The translations under genes and the position numbers were made by a program. A DNA stretch of 64,000 bases from Anomaloglossus baeobatrachus (Eukaryota > Chordata > Amphibia > Anura > Aromobatidae): the NCBI RefSeq assembly GCF_048569485.1, contig NW_027442251.1, positions 310,001 through 374,000 of the forward strand, written 5' to 3'. The notes under the pieces were generated by a model. That model saw only the letters and a program-made list of their open reading frames with translations. It ran no database searches and was not told where the DNA came from. This document shows, in pieces, positions 11,141 through 22,168 of the stretch (positions within the stretch are counted from its first letter, which is position 1; the number at the start of each line of letters is the position of its first letter).

Positions 11141-11194
11141 CAAGTCAACAATACATTGTAAGCAGATTCTATTACCAGTCCCACACCATTTTGT

Positions 11195-11440
11195 GACGCA
11201 TAATCACACAGTGATCCAATTAAGATTCCAAGTCATCGAACATGTCCAAGCCATACGCAGAGGAGGCAATAGAATTAGGAAGCTCAAAGAAAGGGAATCT
11301 TTCTGGATATATACTCTGGGCACATTGGAACCCAAAGGCTTAAACCATGAATATGAAGTACAGACTTGATTCATTGGGCCATGCATGGACATAATGGACA
11401 TAATTCTAATAGGCAGGACAGGTAATAAGGAGCACAAGTT
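11195..11440 (+). mobile_element. Penelope-like element 3' coding tail
   Basis: The plus strand reads VIEHVQAIRRGGNRIRKLKE, then RESFWIYTLGTLEPKGLN and a stop after EYEVQT. The pattern RGG..RxLKxRExFWIYxLxTLxPxGLN is typical of the C-terminus of Penelope-like elements. Only this tail is present; no reverse transcriptase is visible nearby. Confidence 0.65.
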
Positions 11441-12610
11441 ATATGCTAAAATGTGTTGTGTGACAAGACAGACACAGGAAAGGACATGATAACAGGTGTA
11501 GGGACCAACAAGGTGAGACAAGGGGTATCAGGATAGGGTCAAGTAGGTATGAATGTAGTAATGGGGCAGGCATAGAGAATTGTATGTGAATGTGAATTAC
11601 AATAAATCACTAAGGAAAGGAATATGTGAGTGTGTGCCTAATGTAAACTAATATTGTACTGGCAAAATTATAGATGGAAAGGGAGAAGGGGAGGGGGGAG
11701 AGAGGAGGCTGTAATTGACTACAAGGGTATGAGTTATGAGTGATCATAGGGATAGTGTTACATAAGTGGAAATACCTATGGAGGACCGGATGTGTAAGCG
11801 CATACCTTATACAAACCTATAGAGTGCTGATGGGTGAGAGTGTGATGTTAGATATAAGACATCCTATAGTGAATAGTGAGCCGTAATCAAGTGCAACAGG
11901 GATATTTCACGTGACTATGGGAACCTGGAAGGTAAAGAAAGGGGAGAAAAAACTGTTAGACAAGGTAATCAGACATAATGTAACCAGTTGATCAGACATG
12001 ATCACCTGGTTTGAGACCCCCTGCCTTACACTATATAGATATCATGTTCATTCCCCATCTATCTTGCTCAGGAGAGCATCTCCCTCCCCCGGCACCAAGA
12101 GCAGCTCATACTGAATTGTTACATTGACTAGTAACACTGCACACAGAAATGCACCTTAATATTCCACTGTTAACCCTTTCCTCCCAGCAGTAACACACAA
12201 CTCCTCACCTTGATATCATGGTGATTTATGGTCAGAATGACTTCAATGCGATCAGTGATTTCTATTCTAGCTCTGCTCACATAGATTTTATATCCACACT
12301 CAACTATAGGCCGTTCTTCATATTTTGGGGGCTTTTAGTCAGATATACTAGTTTGTGCCTGTATAGTATTGGTGTAGATGGGAGTGTAGGGCATGGGTTA
12401 CATGGCACTGTGGTGGAATACTGATGGGAGGTATTGGTGCTGTGTTTGATGCTTCTACTGGGTATTTTCCTACAAATACTGGAACAGCTCACTGCTTAGA
12501 ATGATCCTTCCCAGCTCTATAATATATTATATATACCCCACAATGCAGGCTCACACACACATTTGTCTCAAGTGTGTTGTAGGGACACAGATACAGTCTT
12601 GGTCATGTGA
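11441..12610. other. Arm interior, no gene seen
   Basis: Repetitive, purine-biased sequence with no recognisable coding region. It includes ttgagaccccctg at 12011-12023, the reverse of a hAT-type end CAGGGGGTCTCAAA, which is the point where copy C diverges. Confidence 0.5.
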
Positions 12611-13189
12611 CTAAAGGCTACTTTACACACTGCGATATCGGTCCCGATATCGCTAGTGTGGGTACCCGCCCCCATCTGTTGCGCGACACGGGCAAATCGC
12701 TGCCCATGCCGCACAACACCGACCAGACCCGTCACACATACTTACCTGCCCGGCGACGTCGCTGTGTCCGGCGAACCGCCTCCTTTCTAAGGGGGCGGTC
12801 CGTGCGGCGTCACAGCGACGTCACTGAGCGACGGCCCAATAGCAGCGGAGGGGCGGAGATGAGTGGCCGGAACATCCCGCCCACCTCCTTCCTTCCTCAT
12901 AGCGGCTGGGAGGCAGGTAAGGAGAGGTTCCTCGTTTCTGCGGTGTCACACGGAGCGATGTGTGCTACCGCAGGAGCGACGAACTACATCGTTACTGCTG
13001 CAGTAACGATAATCGAGAATGGAGACCCATGTCACCGATGAGCGATTTTGCACGTTTTTGCAACGATGCAAAATCGCTCATCGGTATCACACGCAGCAAC
13101 ATCGCTAATGCGGCCGGATGTGCGTCACAAATTCCGTGACCCCAACGACTCCGCATTAGCGATGTCGCAGCGTGTAAAGCCCCCTTTAG
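12611..13189 (+). mobile_element. MITE-like element with TIRs, palindrome A left arm
   Basis: 579 bp bounded by inverted ends CTAAAGGCTACTTTACAC and (reverse) CTAAAGGGGGCTTTACAC, each followed by a CTGCGA.ATCGCTA motif. It is CpG-rich and internally palindromic (gagcgattttgc / gcaaaatcgctc near 13041-13081). It has no coding capacity; the long open frame across it is a by-product of GC content. The superfamily is unassigned because no clear target duplication is visible. Confidence 0.75.
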
Positions 13190-14590
13190 TGGGAGTGATG
13201 TACAGGGTCTTAGCAGTAAAGAGTATTCCATATTTCTGCCAGATACCCACAGAGATATTGAAATCTGAAAAAAGAGACTTCTGCTCATTGAAGGTAAGAA
13301 CTACTCACATAGCGTTCAACTCCACAGCAAACGAGTGCTCTAGCACTGGCATCTCAGCAGGGATATTCCCCTACTACACATGTGTGTCTAGGTCACTGTG
13401 ACAGTTTACAGGACATAACTCAGGGCACCTAGACAGAAGGCAGAGGGACTACTTTCTATTTCTGGTGTAGAGCTTAGTACAATATATATATATTTATACT
13501 ATTACATGGGACACATGTACCTTGTATTACCATTATTCGCTGTATATGAACCCCTTTTCTCCGGGCATTATTTGTCTATAGCATTTTTCACGAACCTGAG
13601 GCAACTGAGAACCCTTCAGTGAAGGAATTCCACTAACCCTCACAATACCTACCAGGGGCCTCCCTGCAGTAACTCAGGTAGTTGTACCCATTCTCTTTCC
13701 GCATTCTATGTGTTCTTCTTCTTTCTTCTTTTTTTTCTTTTTTCTTCTTTTTATTTCTATCATGTAGTTCAGGGGTTTATAGATATATGTCCTGCATCTC
13801 ATATTTCCTTTAGTGGTGCTTCTTACCCATTCTCATATCATTTACCCTAGTATTTCATGATCCTGAGGCGACTGAGAACCCTTTAATAAAGGAATCCTTT
13901 TTCACCTGAATTGTCAAGTGATACTTACCAGTGACTATCACGTAATGTTACAGGTAGTTCCATTTTCTTCCTCTTCTTTCTCTCCTTTCTTCTTTGTCAC
14001 ACGGTCCATTGTGTTATAGCCCACGTGTCATGATAACACTTGTACCATCTTTTCATTTAGATTCCACCTACAATTATTTACCGATTCCAGTTCTGGAATA
14101 GGCTTTCATCATCTACTCACTAGAATTCTCAAGTTCATAAGGTACTGAGACATATACATGTTCACACCATTATAAAGAACAAAGTATAAACATTGAGGTT
14201 TTTCTCACACCCATGTTCCTGTGTTCTTTGATATGATATGTGTTCATTTCCTTCACTATATAGGATTGCAAGTTTTCCATTTGTACCTTAATGGCAATGA
14301 CGCTATACAATTGAACACATATCATCCTGTTATCCATATAGGTGTGTATTTACCTGCTTGACTATTTTTGGTTGTTTGATCCAGAATGTTTCTCCAGATA
14401 GGTCATGTGGAAATTTTCTTTCCTCAGTACAAATGTTTTCACTATGGCTTTGGAAAATTTTTTTGTATGTGCATCATGGTCATTTGACCCATTGTACTCT
14501 CAAGTAGCAATATATTGTACTGTTATGTTGTACTATGTACTAATTACGTGTTTATATGGTTTTGTAACCCTTTATGATCTTAGATAACTT
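13190..14590. other. Arm interior with pyrimidine tracts, no gene seen
   Basis: It contains a TA run (about 13482-13497), two related blocks around cctgaggc.actgagaaccctt (13596-13620 and 13861-13885), and a TTC/TTTTC tract at 13708-13750. No coding family was recognised. Confidence 0.5.
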
Positions 14591-14593
14591 TAT

Positions 14594-14630
14594 CCTTGAT
14601 AAAGACCTAAAAACAAGCTCGAAACGTTGG
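14594..14630 (+). ncRNA. Hammerhead-like hairpin of Penelope-type repeat (degenerate)
   Basis: The order CTTGATAAA - GACCT - loop - AGCTC - GAAAC resembles a minimal hammerhead core (CUGANGA - stem II - GAAA). One stem II pair is mismatched here, but the pairing is perfect (GACCT/AGGTC) in copy C at 34052-34088. The conserved core is imperfect, so activity is doubtful. AATAAA follows at about 14651. Confidence 0.45.
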
Positions 14631-15042
14631 ATGAATTATCCTTTTGCACAAATAAAGAATTTTCAGCATTCTAAGAGTTCTTTTCTTACGTTATTGATCA
14701 CTATAGTGTGCCAGAGCTATTTCTATTGAATTGACTCTTATTTTTTCTGAGCACCTGCTATATACACAGTGAGCCAGACATATTCAATTTTCATTCAGAA
14801 GGCAGAGGGAAGCCTTAGCAGCTGAGCCTATATCTTGGCTTGTGAGCATTAGAACAGGCCGGCGATTACAGGGTAACATGAAAAATGTCCAGCTTGCATT
14901 ATGACTAGAACATGACAATATCCTTTTAAGTACTAACCTATGATGCGTTCCTAAGCAGTTGATGTTATATGTTCTACATTTCATTTTCTGCATACTTTAC
15001 AAGTAGTAGAATTTGCTTTGATATAGGCAACTGGATTTTCAT

Positions 15043-15220
15043 TATTTTTCTGTTTATCAGTAGGACTTCAAAATAACAAAGGTGATCGCCTCCCGTTGCC
15101 TGGGAACCGTCCAGGCACAAGAGGGCTATGTGTCACCAGAAGGCGCACACACTCCCTCAAGGCCGGCAGACGTGCAATCCCAGGCACCTTCCAGTACCGA
15201 CCAAGGTAGCGTCCTCCGAA
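15043..15220 (-). mobile_element. 3' end of a poly(A) retroelement inserted in U2 (copy A)
   Basis: On the minus strand it begins right after U2 nt 37 with TTCGGAGGACGC and ends CTGATAAACAG plus an A-rich tail. In copy C the same block sits between U2 nt 37 and 39. It behaves like the 3' piece of a U2-targeted non-LTR element (the Keno group is known to use U2 genes) or a SINE. Here the tail is fused to the left arm. Confidence 0.6.
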
Positions 15221-15257
15221 ACTACACTTGATCTTAGCCAAAAGGCCGAGAAGCTAT
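15221..15257 (-). ncRNA. U2 snRNA 5' end (nt 1-37), fragment, copy A
   Basis: The minus strand reads ATAGCTTCTCGGCCTTTTGG followed by CTAAGATCAAGTGTAGT. This matches the universal U2 5' end except for nt 3, and stops within the branch-site-pairing GUAGUA. Without the rest of U2 it cannot be functional. Confidence 0.92.
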
Positions 15258-16140
15258 AACCCGAATTGGTTACGGCCTTGAGTGGCACCCTGGCCTATAC
15301 CGGACACATCTTAGGGAGAGGGAGACAAACCCACGCCTACAGAAGACATTTTGTCACCCAAGCCAAACCCTTGAAAAGGCTGTTTTGCAGAGCAAAAACA
15401 AGGAGAATGGTGCTTTTTGCAGCCGCCGCCCACTGCAATGAATCTGAATAACTCCTCCTTTTGGGCACAAGCACCTCCCCTCCCCCTTGCAGTCTTTCCA
15501 ATTCATGATACAAAAAGACGGACGGACAGGACAGGACAGGACCATCTGCCTGACTTTCCGTCACTGCCACCCTTTGCCATCCTTGCCCGTAGAAAGCCCT
15601 TTCATCATCCCCAAACCCTAATCTTTTCCCTTCCCTTCCCAGCTGCGTCTCACTCCCTTTCATTAGGAAGTGAGCGCAGCCTTTTCTCCGTTCTGCACAT
15701 GCGCGACGTTAAACACAAATGCGCAGGCGTGCGTTCCATTAGCCTCACTGCATTCCACTCCCATACAGGAAGTGGGCACAGCTATTACTACGGTCGCACA
15801 TAAAAGAGCCCACGGCCACCACTGCACATAGCTGACTCCACCACAGGACACCCACTTCTACACCAACGCAGGTAAGACAGGATCGGCACCTCTATGCTCC
15901 CGTTACAATCAGGCTCAGTCACCATGTGATAACGCTCTCAACTCTTTAGTTGCAGTCTCCCCTTGCTTCACCTCCACTGGCTGTGCTGCCATTTCCTCTC
16001 CCACCTGGAAGGTATACTTTATTCCACTATTTTCCTGTTTCTCTCTTCCCCCTTTTCCCATAACCTACTTTTATCTGCATTTGTGGGGTATCTATATGCT
16101 ATTTACATCATAGTTTTATTCATTAATATGGAAGGGAAGA
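15258..16140 (-). promoter_or_regulatory. U2 5' flank and unassigned promoter-like DNA (copy A)
   Basis: This lies upstream of the U2 5' end on the minus strand, so its near part should contain the U2 proximal and distal elements; I could not pinpoint them. It holds a GGACA minisatellite (15519-15541). On the plus strand there is a cataaaag box (about 15798), a donor-like CAG|gtaaga (15869) and an acceptor-like ttgcag (about 15950). No gene is assigned to these. Confidence 0.45.
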
Positions 16141-16893
16141 GTGCCCATGAGAGTGTTGAACTGCGGAGAGCAAAAGATTAAGCTGCTCCGATTTGCCACC
16201 ATTGATAAGCTGTTCTCAGTAGATACACATGCTATCCAAACAGCAGCATCCACCATTGCTTCAGCCCACCCATTCAGTGACAGCTCACCAAGTCAGCCAG
16301 AGGAGTGGTGTAAGGAATTACACGTAGGCACTGACTCCACACCTTCACATCACAAGAAGGGGGTCTACAGGCTAGTGCAAGAATACGAGCAAGTCTTCAG
16401 CAAACATCCGCTAGACTTTTGAAAAATAAAAGGGGTCAAACACTACATCCCCACAAGTGCACACCCACCCATCAAAGAGAGATATAAGCCAAATCTACCT
16501 GCACATTACCAGTGTACCAAGGACATGTTGAGCAACATGAAGGAGGCTGGGGTTATCCGTGACAGTTGTAGCCTCTGGGCAGCTCCGTTGGTCCTGTTAA
16601 AGAAGAAGGACAGCACCACTCCCCTGTATTGAGGAATAGCTAGCTGCATTGACAACTGCAAATTATTTTTCTACCCTTGATCTCACTAGTCACTATTGGC
16701 AAGTGTCCGTTGCTGAGGCAGACCGGGAGAAGACCGCCTTTGCCACCCCGATGGGTCTCTGCGAGTTCAAAAGCATGCCCTTCGAGCTGTGCAATTTGCC
16801 AGGAACCTTCCAGAGGCTGATGGAATGCTGCTTGGGACACCGAAACTTTGAAACGGTACTGCTATACCTTTATGATGTTATTGTTTATTCTAA
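16141..16893 (+). mobile_element. Gypsy pol fragment (fossil), palindrome A centre
   Basis: Translation resembles the linker before reverse transcriptase and the start of RT of a Gypsy element (ELHVGTDSTPSHHKKGVYRL, VFSKHPLDF, then IRDSC.LWAAPLVL and the VLLYLYDVIVYS region). It is related to but clearly diverged from the Gypsy at 26021-29240. It is a short, broken fragment with several breaks. Confidence 0.85.
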
Positions 16894-17003
16894 CGCAAAC
16901 AAGATTTTAGGGTGTATAAAAAGGGAGATTAGATCCGATGATCCCAACGTATTGTTACCCCTCTATAAATCACTTGTAAGGCCACATCTGGAATATGGGG
17001 TAA
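16894..17003 (+). mobile_element. CR1/L2-like LINE fragment
   Basis: It encodes KILGCIKREI..DPNVLLPLYKSLVRPHLEYG, the typical end of the reverse-transcriptase region in CR1/L2-type LINEs. It is directly fused to Gypsy fragments on both sides, which face in opposite directions. Only about 110 bp remain. Confidence 0.65.
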
Positions 17004-17268
17004 AGTCCTGAGCAGGTTGATAACCATTGGTTTGAGCATGGTAGGGTGTAGTACGCATCTTCCTGCATCGGTAAAAGCTGCAGAAGTCCTTGAAGATTTC
17101 CGCTTCAAAGGCAGTGCCTTGATCTGTGAGGACTCTCTCTGAGTAGCCATGAGGTCTGCATAAGTGTGCTTGGAAGACCTTCGCTGCAGTATGGGCCATT
17201 AGATCTTTGACTTGTACCACAACCATAAATCTCGAGTAGTTGTCTACCATCGTAAGTGCATACGTGAG
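17004..17268 (-). mobile_element. Gypsy integrase fragment (fossil), palindrome A centre
   Basis: The minus strand encodes a slice of a Gypsy integrase core (TYALTMVDNYSRFMVVVQV, VLTDQGTAFEAEIFKDFC, TTPYHAQTNG). It is joined in the same reading direction to the SET-domain exon at 17274-17333. It is a fragment only. Confidence 0.85.
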
Positions 17269-17273
17269 CTCAC

Positions 17274-17524
17274 CTCGATATTCTGCAACAAAACTCCCTT
17301 TTTCGATTTCAGTTTCAGCAAACACTCCTCTTCCTGTAGAAAATATTTATCATTACCTAAGACAGTCATTCTAATGCATGACAATATTAAGGCAATTTAG
17401 TTAAAACTTGTTTTAACTCACCTTTAAGGGGATTGATGTATTTCATGGTCAATCCAGGTTTGTCAGTGATGGCACTGACATAATGTATGGCGTCTTTTTC
17501 GGGCGTTATCCTTTGCCTTTTCAT
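17274..17524 (-). pseudogene. KMT5A-like SET-domain gene fragment, two exons (copy A)
   Basis: Two exon-like blocks with canonical splice sites lie on the minus strand. Exon 1 (17524-17422) starts at ATG and encodes MKRQRITPEKDAIHYVSAIT, DKPGLTMKYINPLK and one base of the next codon; it ends AAAG|gtgag. An 88-bp intron ends ttctacag. Exon 2 (17333-17274) encodes GRGVFAETEIEKGSFVAEYR and ends CGAG|gtgag. Both introns are phase 1. The product would be the first part of a SET domain like that of KMT5A-type lysine methyltransferases, which transfer methyl groups to histone or other lysines; GRGVFA and EYRG are the family's N-terminal SET motifs. The catalytic half is missing and Gypsy integrase sequence follows. 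A possible upstream acceptor (gatatag) lies inside the arm. It is a captured, non-functional fragment of a family multiplied in frogs and fish. Confidence 0.78.
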
Positions 17525-17937
17525 TGTGAAAATCCAGTTGCCTATATCAAAGCAAATTCTACTACTTGGAAAGTATGCAGAAAATGAAATGTAGAACATA
17601 TAACATCAACTGCTTAGGAACGCATCATAGGTTAGTACTTAAAAGGATATTGTCATGTTCTAGTCATAATGCAAGCTGGACATTTTTCATGTTACCCTGT
17701 AATCGCCGGCCTGTTCTAATGCTCACAAGCCAAGATATAGGCTCAGCTGCTAAGGCTTCCCTCTGCCTTCTGAATGAAAATTGAATATGTCTGGCTCACT
17801 GTGTATATAGCAGGTGCTCAGAAAAAATAAGAGTCAATTCAATAGAAATAGCTCTGGCACACTATAGTGATCAATAACGTAAGAAAAGAACTCTTAGAAT
17901 GCTGAAAATTCTTTATTTGTGCAAAAGGATAATTCAT

Positions 17938-17974
17938 CCAACGTTTCGAGCTTGTTTTTAGGTCTTTATCAAGG
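17938..17974 (-). ncRNA. Hammerhead-like hairpin, right arm of A
   Basis: Mirror copy of 14594-14630 with the same single stem II mismatch. Confidence 0.42.
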
Positions 17975-19378
17975 ATAAAGTTATCTAAGATCATAAAGGG
18001 TTACAAAACCATATAAACACGTAATTAGTACATAGTACAACATAACAGTACAATATATTGCTACTTGAGAGTACAATGGGTCAAATGACCATGATGCACA
18101 TACAAAAAAATTTTCCAAAGCCATAGTGAAAACATTTGTACTGAGGAAAGAAAATTTCCACATGACCTATCTGGAGAAACATTCTGGATCAAACAACCAA
18201 AAATAGTCAAGCAGGTAAATACACACCTATATGGATAACAGGATGATATGTGTTCAATTGTATAGCGTCATTGCCATTAAGGTACAAATGGAAAACTTGC
18301 AATCCTATATAGTGAAGGAAATGAACACATATCATATCAAAGAACACAGGAACATGGGTGTGAGAAAAACCTCAATGTTTATACTTTGTTCTTTATAATG
18401 GTGTGAACATGTATATGTCTCAGTACCTTATGAACTTGAGAATTCTAGTGAGTAGATGATGAAAGCCTATTCCAGAACTGGAATCGGTAAATAATTGTAG
18501 GTGGAATCTAAATGAAAAGATGGTACAAGTGTTATCATGACACGTGGGCTATAACACAATGGACCGTGTGACAAAGAAGAAAGGAGAGAAAGAAGAGGAA
18601 GAAAATGGAACTACCTGTAACATTACGTGATAGTCACTGGTAAGTATCACTTGACAATTCAGGTGAAAAAGGATTCCTTTATTAAAGGGTTCTCAGTCGC
18701 CTCAGGATCATGAAATACTAGGGTAAATGATATGAGAATGGGTAAGAAGCACCACTAAAGGAAATATGAGATGCAGGACATATATCTATAAACCCCTGAA
18801 CTACATGATAGAAATAAAAAGAAGAAAAAAGAAAAAAAAGAAGAAAGAAGAAGAACACATAGAATGCGGAAAGAGAATGGGTACAACTACCTGAGTTACT
18901 GCAGGGAGGCCCCTGGTAGGTATTGTGAGGGTTAGTGGAATTCCTTCACTGAAGGGTTCTCAGTTGCCTCAGGTTCGTGAAAAATGCTATAGACAAATAA
19001 TGCCTGGAGAAAAGGGGTTCATATACAGCGAATAATGGTAATACAAGGTACATGTGTCCCATGTAATAGTATAAATATATATATATTGTACTAAGCTCTA
19101 CACCAGAAATAGAAAGTAGTCCCTCTGCCTTCTGTCTAGGTGCCCTGAGTTATGTCCTGTAAACTGTCACAGTGACCTAGACACACATGTGTAGTAGGGG
19201 AATATCCCTGCTGAGATGCCAGTGCTAGAGCACTCGTTTGCTGTGGAGTTGAACGCTATGTGAGCAGTTCTTACCTTCAATGAGCAGAAGTCTCTTTTTT
19301 CAGATTTCAATATCTCTGTGGGTATCTGGCAGAAATATGGAATACTCTTTACTGCTAAGACCCTGTACACCACTCCCA

Positions 19379-19957
19379 CTAAAGGGGGCTTTACACGCTG
19401 CGACATCGCTAATGCGGAGTCGTTGGGGTCACGGAATTTGTGACGCACATCCGGCCGCATTAGCGATGTTGCTGCGTGTGATACCGATGAGCGATTTTGC
19501 ATCGTTGCAAAAACGTGCAAAATCGCTCATCGGTGACATGGGTCTCCATTCTCGATTATCGTTACTGCAGCAGTAACGATGTAGTTCGTCGCTCCTGCGG
19601 CAGCACACATTGCTCCGTGTGACACCGCAGAAACGAGGAACCTCTCCTTACCTGCCTCCCAGCCGCTATGAGGAAGGAAGGAGGTGGGCGGGATGTTCCG
19701 GCCACTCATCTCCGCCCCTCCGCTGCTATTGGGCGGTCGCTCAGTGACGTCGCTGTGACGCCGCACGGACCGCCCCCTTAGAAAGGAGGCGGTTCGCCGG
19801 ACACAGCGACGTCGCCGGGCAGGTAAGTATGTGTGACGGGTCTGGTCGGTGTTGTGCGGCATGGGCAGCGATTTGCCCGTGTCGCGCAACAGATGGGGGC
19901 GGGTACCCACACTAGCGATATCGGGACCGATATCGCAGTGTGTAAAGTAGCCTTTAG
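19379..19957 (-). mobile_element. MITE-like element, palindrome A right arm
   Basis: Mirror copy of the 579-bp MITE at 12611-13189. It carries right-arm variants at 19735 (G), 19611 (T) and 19601 (C), relative to left-arm bases at 12833, 12957 and 12967. Confidence 0.75.
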
Positions 19958-21127
19958 TCACATGACCAAGACTGTATCTGTGTCCCTACAACACACTTGA
20001 GACAAATGTGTGTGTGAGCCTGCATTGTGGGGTATATATAATATATTATAGAGCTGGGAAGGATCATTCTAAGCAGTGAGCTGTTCCAGTATTTGTAGGA
20101 AAATACCCAGTAGAAGCATCAAACACAGCACCAATACCTCCCATCAGTATTCCACCACAGTGCCATGTAACCCATGCCCTACACTCCCATCTACACCAAT
20201 ACTATACAGGCACAAACTAGTATATCTGACTAAAAGCCCCCAAAATATGAAGAACGGCCTATAGTTGAGTGTGGATATAAAATCTATGTGAGCAGAGCTA
20301 GAATAGAAATCACTGATCGCATTGAAGTCATTCTGACCATAAATCACCATGATATCAAGGTGAGGAGTTGTGTGTTACTGCTGGGAGGAAAGGGTTAACA
20401 GTGGAATATTAAGGTGCATTTCTGTGTGCAGTGTTACTAGTCAATGTAACAATTCAGTATGAGCTGCTCTTGGTGCCGGGGGAGGGAGATGCTCTCCTGA
20501 GCAAGATAGATGGGGAATGAACATGATATCTATATAGTGTAAGGCAGGGGGTCTCAAACCAGGTGATCATGTCTGATCAACTGGTTACATTATGTCTGAT
20601 TACCTTGTCTAACAGTTTTTTCTCCCCTTTCTTTACCTTCCAGGTTCCCATAGTCACGTGAAATATCCCTGTTGCACTTGATTACGGCTCACTATTCACT
20701 ATAGGATGTCTTATATCTAACATCACACTCTCACCCATCAGCACTCTATAGGTTTGTATAAGGTATGCGCTTACACATCCGGTCCTCCATAGGTATTTCC
20801 ACTTATGTAACACTATCCCTATGATCACTCATAACTCATACCCTTGTAGTCAATTACAGCCTCCTCTCTCCCCCCCTCCCCTTCTCCCTTTCCATCTATA
20901 ATTTTGCCAGTACAATATTAGTTTACATTAGGCACACACTCACATATTCCTTTCCTTAGTGATTTATTGTAATTCACATTCACATACAATTCTCTATGCC
21001 TGCCCCATTACTACATTCATACCTACTTGACCCTATCCTGATACCCCTTGTCTCACCTTGTTGGTCCCTACACCTGTTATCATGTCTTTTCCTGTGTCTG
21101 TCTTGTCACACAACACATTTTAGCATA

Positions 21128-21538
21128 TAACTTGTGCTCCTTATTACCTGTCCTGCCTATTAGAATTATGTCCATTATGTCCATGCATGGCCCAATGAAT
21201 CAAGTCTGTACTTCATATTCATGGTTTAAGCCTTTGGGTTCCAATGTGCCCAGAGTATATATCCAGAAAGATTCCCTTTCTTTGAGCTTCCTAATTCTAT
21301 TGCCTCCTCTGCGTATGGCTTGGACATGTTCGATGACTTGGAATGTTAATTGGATCACTGTGTGATTATGCGTCACAAAATGGTGTGGGACTGGTAATAG
21401 AATCTGCTTACAATGTATTGTTGACTTGTGTTTAGCTCAAAGAAAGAGAATCTTTCTGGATATGTACTCTGGGCACATTAGAACCCAAGGGCTTAAACCG
21501 TGAATATGAAGTAAAGACTTGATTCATTGGGCCGTGCA
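21128..21538. mobile_element. Pair of Penelope-like tails, right arm of A
   Basis: Mirror copy of the two facing tails at 11030-11440. The longer tail is on the minus strand at 21128-21373 and the shorter on the plus strand at 21428-21538. Confidence 0.6.
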
Positions 21539-21961
21539 CCATGTCACCAAGTGTCCAATTGCATTGTCCAATGGCTCACAATGGTTATGCGTTTTCATTG
21601 GATGGATAATCGAAGCCATGTTTTTTTCCTTTCTGTTGGGTTTGTTGTGTGAGTAGCCTATAGGATTAAGTTGGTTACCGCAGGCAGTGGATTTAACTTC
21701 CTGTCTTTGGTCCAGTGGTAGATGGATTGTCTGGTCTATGAGCTGTTATTGGTTTGAATGCAGGTGAATGCCCATGGGCTGCTTATGACTGTGTAAAATA
21801 GTATTGATTCATGATGGACTACATGTAGATATCTTCAGTCTTTCTATCCACATCATTTAAATGAACATTATCCATGCAGCTTGAAATCCATCCAATAAGA
21901 GAAGCAACCTTGTACAACCAATCTGATAAGGGCACAGTATATCCTAAGGGAAGGTTATGGC

Positions 21962-22168
21962 GGATGCAGGAAGATGCGCACTACACCCTACCATGCTCAA
22001 ACCAATGGTTATCAACCTGTTCAGGACTTTACCCCATATTCCAGATGTGGCCTTACAAGTGATTTATAGAGGGTTAACAATACGTTGGGATCACCGGATC
22101 TAATCTCCCTTTTTATACACCCTAAAATCTTGTTTGCTTTAGAATAAACAATAACATCATAAAGGTAT
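21962..22168. mobile_element. Inverted scrap of the palindrome centre (Gypsy integrase + LINE)
   Basis: It is the reverse complement of about 16870-17075. The plus strand shows the integrase GCRKMRTTPYHAQTNG at the start, and the minus strand the LINE tail. Thus the right arm is flanked on both sides by oppositely oriented copies of the same fused junction. The Gypsy part is a fossil scrap. Confidence 0.85.

Larger units (their letters stand above)
10681..15042 (+). repeat. Giant palindrome A, left arm (~4.36 kb)
   Basis: It is the reverse complement of 17527-21887, pairing about coordinate sum 32568. Differences are sparse, for example at 12833, 12957 and 12967. The arm contains a head-to-head pair of Penelope-like 3' tails, a hAT-type TIR remnant (ttgagaccccctg at 12011-12023), a MITE, a pyrimidine tract (about 13708-13750) and a hammerhead-like hairpin. 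The inner end stops in the T-run before ctgtttatcag at 15043-15060. Confidence 0.95.
5121..20633. repeat. Direct duplication copy A (partner 48281-64000)
   Basis: This stretch matches 48281-64000 in the same orientation at a spacing of about 43.16-43.38 kb with only scattered differences. Seen differences include ~42 extra bp in B near 49805, ~172 bp missing in A at 10680/10681, and a small replaced patch in B near 57587. The B copy runs off the window end, so the true length is larger. Confidence 0.93.
17525..21961 (-). repeat. Giant palindrome A, right arm (~4.4 kb)
   Basis: Mirror image of the left arm, extending ~75 bp further outward at 21888-21961; that outer end matches copy B at 53976 onward. 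It contains the hammerhead-like hairpin at 17938-17974, the MITE, a hAT-type end (cagggggtctcaaa, 20546-20559) and Penelope-like tails at 21128-21538. Confidence 0.95.

Noticed and set aside
12607-13041. 144-codon frame beginning with ATG-like context in the arm
   Set aside because: It lies within a GC-rich, internally palindromic MITE and is mirrored in every arm; no protein family recognised.
15790-16020. Promoter and spliced first exons of a host gene on the plus strand
   Set aside because: A TATA-like box and splice-like sites are visible, but there is no coding sequence or recognised exon to support a gene.
10681-21961. Palindrome as a sequencing artefact from a missed hairpin adapter
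   Set aside because: The arms differ at arm-specific sites shared with other copies and are separated by a 2.5-kb unique centre. Such artefacts give spacer-free mirror images. Assembly error still cannot be excluded without reads.
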